Shown here in pieces: positions 62,037-64,000 of a DNA stretch of 64,000 nt (the stretch's first letter is position 1; the number at the start of each line of letters is the position of its first letter). A program made the position numbers and the translations under genes. Origin of the DNA: Haloferax denitrificans ATCC 35960. GTDB taxonomy: Archaea; Halobacteriota; Halobacteria; Halobacteriales; Haloferacaceae. The notes beneath the pieces were generated by a model, which saw nothing but the letters and a program-made list of their open reading frames with translations, was not told the origin of the DNA and did not search any database. Location: positions 1-64,000 of the forward strand of contig NZ_AOLP01000002.1 in assembly GCF_000337795.1 (NCBI RefSeq). The letters are read 5' to 3'.

Positions 62037-62852
62037 TCAGTTCTTCCGCACCGCTTCGATAGTCACGAGCGCGACGCCGACGATGGCGAGGCCGGCGACA
62101 GCCCACAGTATCGACTCGTACGGCGGCCCCTGCGGTCCGGGGCCGAACGGGAAGTAATACCACTCGCTGACCGACTTCCGGCCGGAACGCTCCATCTCAG
62201 AGCCGTTCCACACCGCGAACGCCACGTCCACGTTGTTGTCGACGGCGAACGAGGTCCGGTTCGCGGCGTCCGAGTCGAGCGGCCGCGACATGACGACCGT
62301 CCAGCGTCCGTCATCGTATCTCGCCGTCGTCTCGACGGCCGCCTGGTCGAACTCGGTCGTCGACCCCGGTCCGCCGGCGAGCAGTTCCTCTGTCTCGCCG
62401 TCGGCGCTCCAGTACCAGACGTTCACCAGATTCCGCGTGCTCCCCATCGAAATCGGGGGGCGAACGGAGGTGTTGACCGGCACCTGCACCGCGGCCGCAT
62501 CGAGGAACGCTCGCGGGCTTGAAGCGTTGCGGTCGGCGGTTCCGTCGGCCCACGAGAGCCGGAGGTACAGCCGCTCGTCCGTTTGCGCCGATTGGACCCG
62601 AACGGATTCAACCGACGTATCGCTCGCGTTCGGGACACCGCTGGGTGCGCTCGTCAGCGGAACGCTTACTGACGGCACGGTGTCCCAAGTCTCGCTCGTC
62701 GGTCGCTGGGGCTGTTCGTCCGCAGCGACCGATTGGACGGGAATCTCGTTCGCGGGTCGCGCGGACACCGCCGTGGGGCCGGCGACTGCGGCGGCCAAGA
62801 GCAGGGCAACGACGACGACCGCGCCGACGGCGGCCGCTCGACGCTCACTCAT
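62037..62852 (-). CDS. Heme-binding gamma subunit (ethylbenzene-dehydrogenase-like)
   Basis: 271 residues. Sec signal (VGAVVVVALLLAAAVAGPTA), exterior domain, one C-terminal membrane helix (SILWAVAGLAIVGVALVTIE) with a basic end. The exterior domain carries the DOMON/EBDH-gamma pattern: SVPLTSAPSGVPNASDTSVE, ERLYLRLSWADGTADRN, AAAVQVPVNTSVRPPISMGS (Met as possible axial ligand), LVNVWYWSADG, GRWTVVMSRPLDSDAANRTS, FAVWNGSEMERSGRKS. In type II DMSO reductases it holds one heme b and passes electrons to the beta subunit. The membrane tether is typical of haloarchaea. Overlaps the beta gene by eight bases. Confidence 0.9.
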   Translation of the reverse strand: MSERRAAAVGAVVVVALLLAAAVAGPTAVSARPANEIPVQSVAADEQPQRPTSETWDTVPSVSVPLTSAPSGVPNASDTSVESVRVQSAQTDERLYLRLSWADGTADRNASSPRAFLDAAAVQVPVNTSVRPPISMGSTRNLVNVWYWSADGETEELLAGGPGSTTEFDQAAVETTARYDDGRWTVVMSRPLDSDAANRTSFAVDNNVDVAFAVWNGSEMERSGRKSVSEWYYFPFGPGPQGPPYESILWAVAGLAIVGVALVTIEAVRKN

Positions 62853-63921
62853 CGTCGAACACCTCCAACCGGTACTTCCGGGCCGGGTTGGTGTCGGTCA
62901 GCATGTCGAGGAGTTCGCTGTCCCCGCCGCGGTTGACCTTGTCGCGTTCCTTCTCGATGGTATCGAGCGCGTCGTGGACGCGCTCGCCGAACAGCTCTTC
63001 GAGGTAGTTCCGCGGGATGCGGTCCACGTCCACTGTCTCGCCGTCCTCGGAGTGCTGTGGCGGCGCGAACGGTGGGATGTAGTAGACGTTCGGTTGGGTC
63101 TGGTACTCCGGATGCAATGGGAGCGCGACTTCGTACTCCTCGACGAGCTTGTGAATCGGTCCCTGTTCGTCGTCGAGGAACCCGACGAGTCGCAACTGAG
63201 GCGGACAGTCCTCCGCGCAGGCTGGGGCGAACGTCTCACCGTCGGGTCCCTCACCTTCGATGCGCGGGTAACAGAAGATGCACTTCTCGGACGTCTTCTG
63301 GGTCGCGTTGTAGTACACCTTCTTGTACGGACAGCCCTCGACGCAGTAGCGGTAGCCGCGGCAGCGCTCCTGGTCGATGAGGACGATACCGTCTTCCTCG
63401 CGCTTGTAGATGGCCTTCCGCGGGCACGCTTCCACGCAGGACGGATGCGTGCAGTGATTGCAGATGCGCGGGAGGTAGAAGTAATACGAGTTCGGATACT
63501 CGCCCGCGCCTTGGTCTTCGTCCCAGTTCGGCCCCCACTCGGGGTCGCTGTCGGGACGCAGCGGCTGGTCGCCGCCGTTGTACATGACTTCCTCGTGGTT
63601 GAACGACCACGCGTCGCCGTAGTCCGCTTGCTCGGGGATGTCGCCGGGCTTTCGCTCGGTGTGTTCGGCGTCCTTCCAGCCGCCACCGGAGTCCTCCCAG
63701 TCGCGCGGGTAGCCCTTCCCGGGCTTCGTCTCGACGTTGTTCCAGTACATGTAGTCGCGGCCACCGCCTTCCGTCCAGAGCGATTTGCACGCGACCGTAC
63801 AGGTCTGGCAGCCGATGCACTTGTTCAGGTCCATCACCATGGCGACCTGATGGTCGACGCCGTCGGCGAGGTCGACCCCGTCACCGTCGGCCTGTGCCGC
63901 TGGCCCGTCGTCGGTGCTCAT
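62845..63921 (-). CDS. Iron-sulfur beta subunit, NarH-like, of type II DMSO-reductase-family enzyme
   Basis: 358 residues. Cysteine groups for four clusters: C35/38/41/45 (CIGCQTCTVAC), C154/157/162/166 (CNHCTHPSCVEAC), C187/193/197 with Tyr190 where a cysteine would be (CRGYRYCVEGCP, the [3Fe-4S] pattern of NarH), and C214/217/235/239 (CIFC...CAEDC). The size is near the beta subunits of selenate, chlorate and DMS enzymes (about 330-360) and shorter than bacterial NarH. Transfers electrons to or from the catalytic subunit. Its start overlaps the preceding gene (ATGA). Confidence 0.93.
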   Translation of the reverse strand: MSTDDGPAAQADGDGVDLADGVDHQVAMVMDLNKCIGCQTCTVACKSLWTEGGGRDYMYWNNVETKPGKGYPRDWEDSGGGWKDAEHTERKPGDIPEQADYGDAWSFNHEEVMYNGGDQPLRPDSDPEWGPNWDEDQGAGEYPNSYYFYLPRICNHCTHPSCVEACPRKAIYKREEDGIVLIDQERCRGYRYCVEGCPYKKVYYNATQKTSEKCIFCYPRIEGEGPDGETFAPACAEDCPPQLRLVGFLDDEQGPIHKLVEEYEVALPLHPEYQTQPNVYYIPPFAPPQHSEDGETVDVDRIPRNYLEELFGERVHDALDTIEKERDKVNRGGDSELLDMLTDTNPARKYRLEVFDDE

Positions 63922-64000
63922 TCGGACTCACCCCCGCCTTTCCGCACGTCGACACGGACGTCGCTGTTGACCCCCGTCGGCCCCCAGTAGTTGGGGAAGA
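63918..64000 (-). CDS. C-terminus of the molybdoenzyme catalytic subunit (partial)
   Basis: The last 26 codons, FPNYWGPTGVNSDVRVDVRK then GGGESE, end in a TGA at 63918-63920 that overlaps the beta subunit start. FPNYWGPTGVN resembles the tail of type II molybdopterin alpha subunits (NarG/SerA/DdhA group). The gene continues beyond the window. Confidence 0.75.
   Translation of the reverse strand, partial: FPNYWGPTGVNSDVRVDVRKGGGESE

Noticed and set aside
1-64000. tRNA, rRNA or CRISPR arrays
   Set aside because: No T-loop-like consensus with acceptor pairing, no rRNA segments and no regularly spaced identical repeats with unique spacers were seen. The 22 bp tandem repeat has no spacers.

Overview
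The window reads as a haloarchaeal megaplasmid or secondary replicon, probably Haloferax-like. The proteins are strongly acidic. Many genes have no Shine-Dalgarno sequence but a TATA-like box 25-30 nt before the start codon, which suggests leaderless transcripts. Several families are typical of haloarchaea: a Bat-type activator, an Orc1/Cdc6 initiator, a rubrerythrin-like zinc ribbon ahead of glutamate dehydrogenase, and a BgaH-type beta-galactosidase.

Layout. 1-9.7 kb is an eroded plasmid backbone: small zinc-finger and unknown proteins, a PadR regulator, a single-stranded-DNA-binding (RPA/OB-fold) protein, a GC-rich non-coding block with a repeated motif, a PAS histidine kinase, a deaminase, and several broken genes. 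Two diverged copies of a ~250 bp sequence lie at 3.3 and 7.9 kb. 9.7-18.5 kb carries a glutamate dehydrogenase operon, two large sensor/regulator proteins with degenerate receiver domains, and a threonine synthase gene killed by one missing base. A 467 bp IS6-like MITE with perfect 8 bp target duplications follows. 19-22.9 kb has three toxin-antitoxin modules. 23.1-25.1 kb holds a guanidinium-type SMR exporter and a PrimPol with an upstream repeat array.

25.1-37.2 kb is one minus-strand operon of eight genes encoding a type IV secretion/conjugation apparatus: coupling ATPase, VirB4-like ATPase, VirB3/4-N-like and VirB6/TrbL-like membrane proteins, a lipoprotein, a large secreted anchored protein and a VirB2-like small membrane protein. 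37.4-41.1 kb is the replication/maintenance zone: a TumE/TumA toxin-antitoxin pair, a DUF6788 protein, and an Orc1/Cdc6 gene flanked on both sides by inverted TTGCCAGTA iterons. Three copies of a long-spaced inverted repeat (TTAACCAACA/TGTTGGTTAA) are scattered over 22-41 kb.

41.9-56.9 kb is a galactoside (possibly sulfated galactan) utilisation island: GH4 glycosidase, IclR regulator, sulfatase-like enzyme, ABC sugar importer, galactonate dehydratase, SDR dehydrogenase, KDG(al) kinase, KDPG(al) aldolase and GH42 beta-galactosidase. Together they outline import of oligosaccharides, hydrolysis, and a DeLey-Doudoroff route of galactose oxidation. A TTTCATGTATCATGAAA-like palindrome upstream of several of these genes is a candidate IclR operator.

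57.6-64 kb is the distal end of a minus-strand operon for a type II DMSO-reductase-family molybdoenzyme: the C-terminus of the catalytic subunit, a NarH-like iron-sulfur subunit, a heme-type gamma subunit, a TorD chaperone, a membrane protein, a HEAT-repeat protein, a Mrp-type ATPase and MobA. This is a respiratory module for an oxyanion, DMSO or a similar acceptor. No tRNA, rRNA, CRISPR array or intact transposase was seen.
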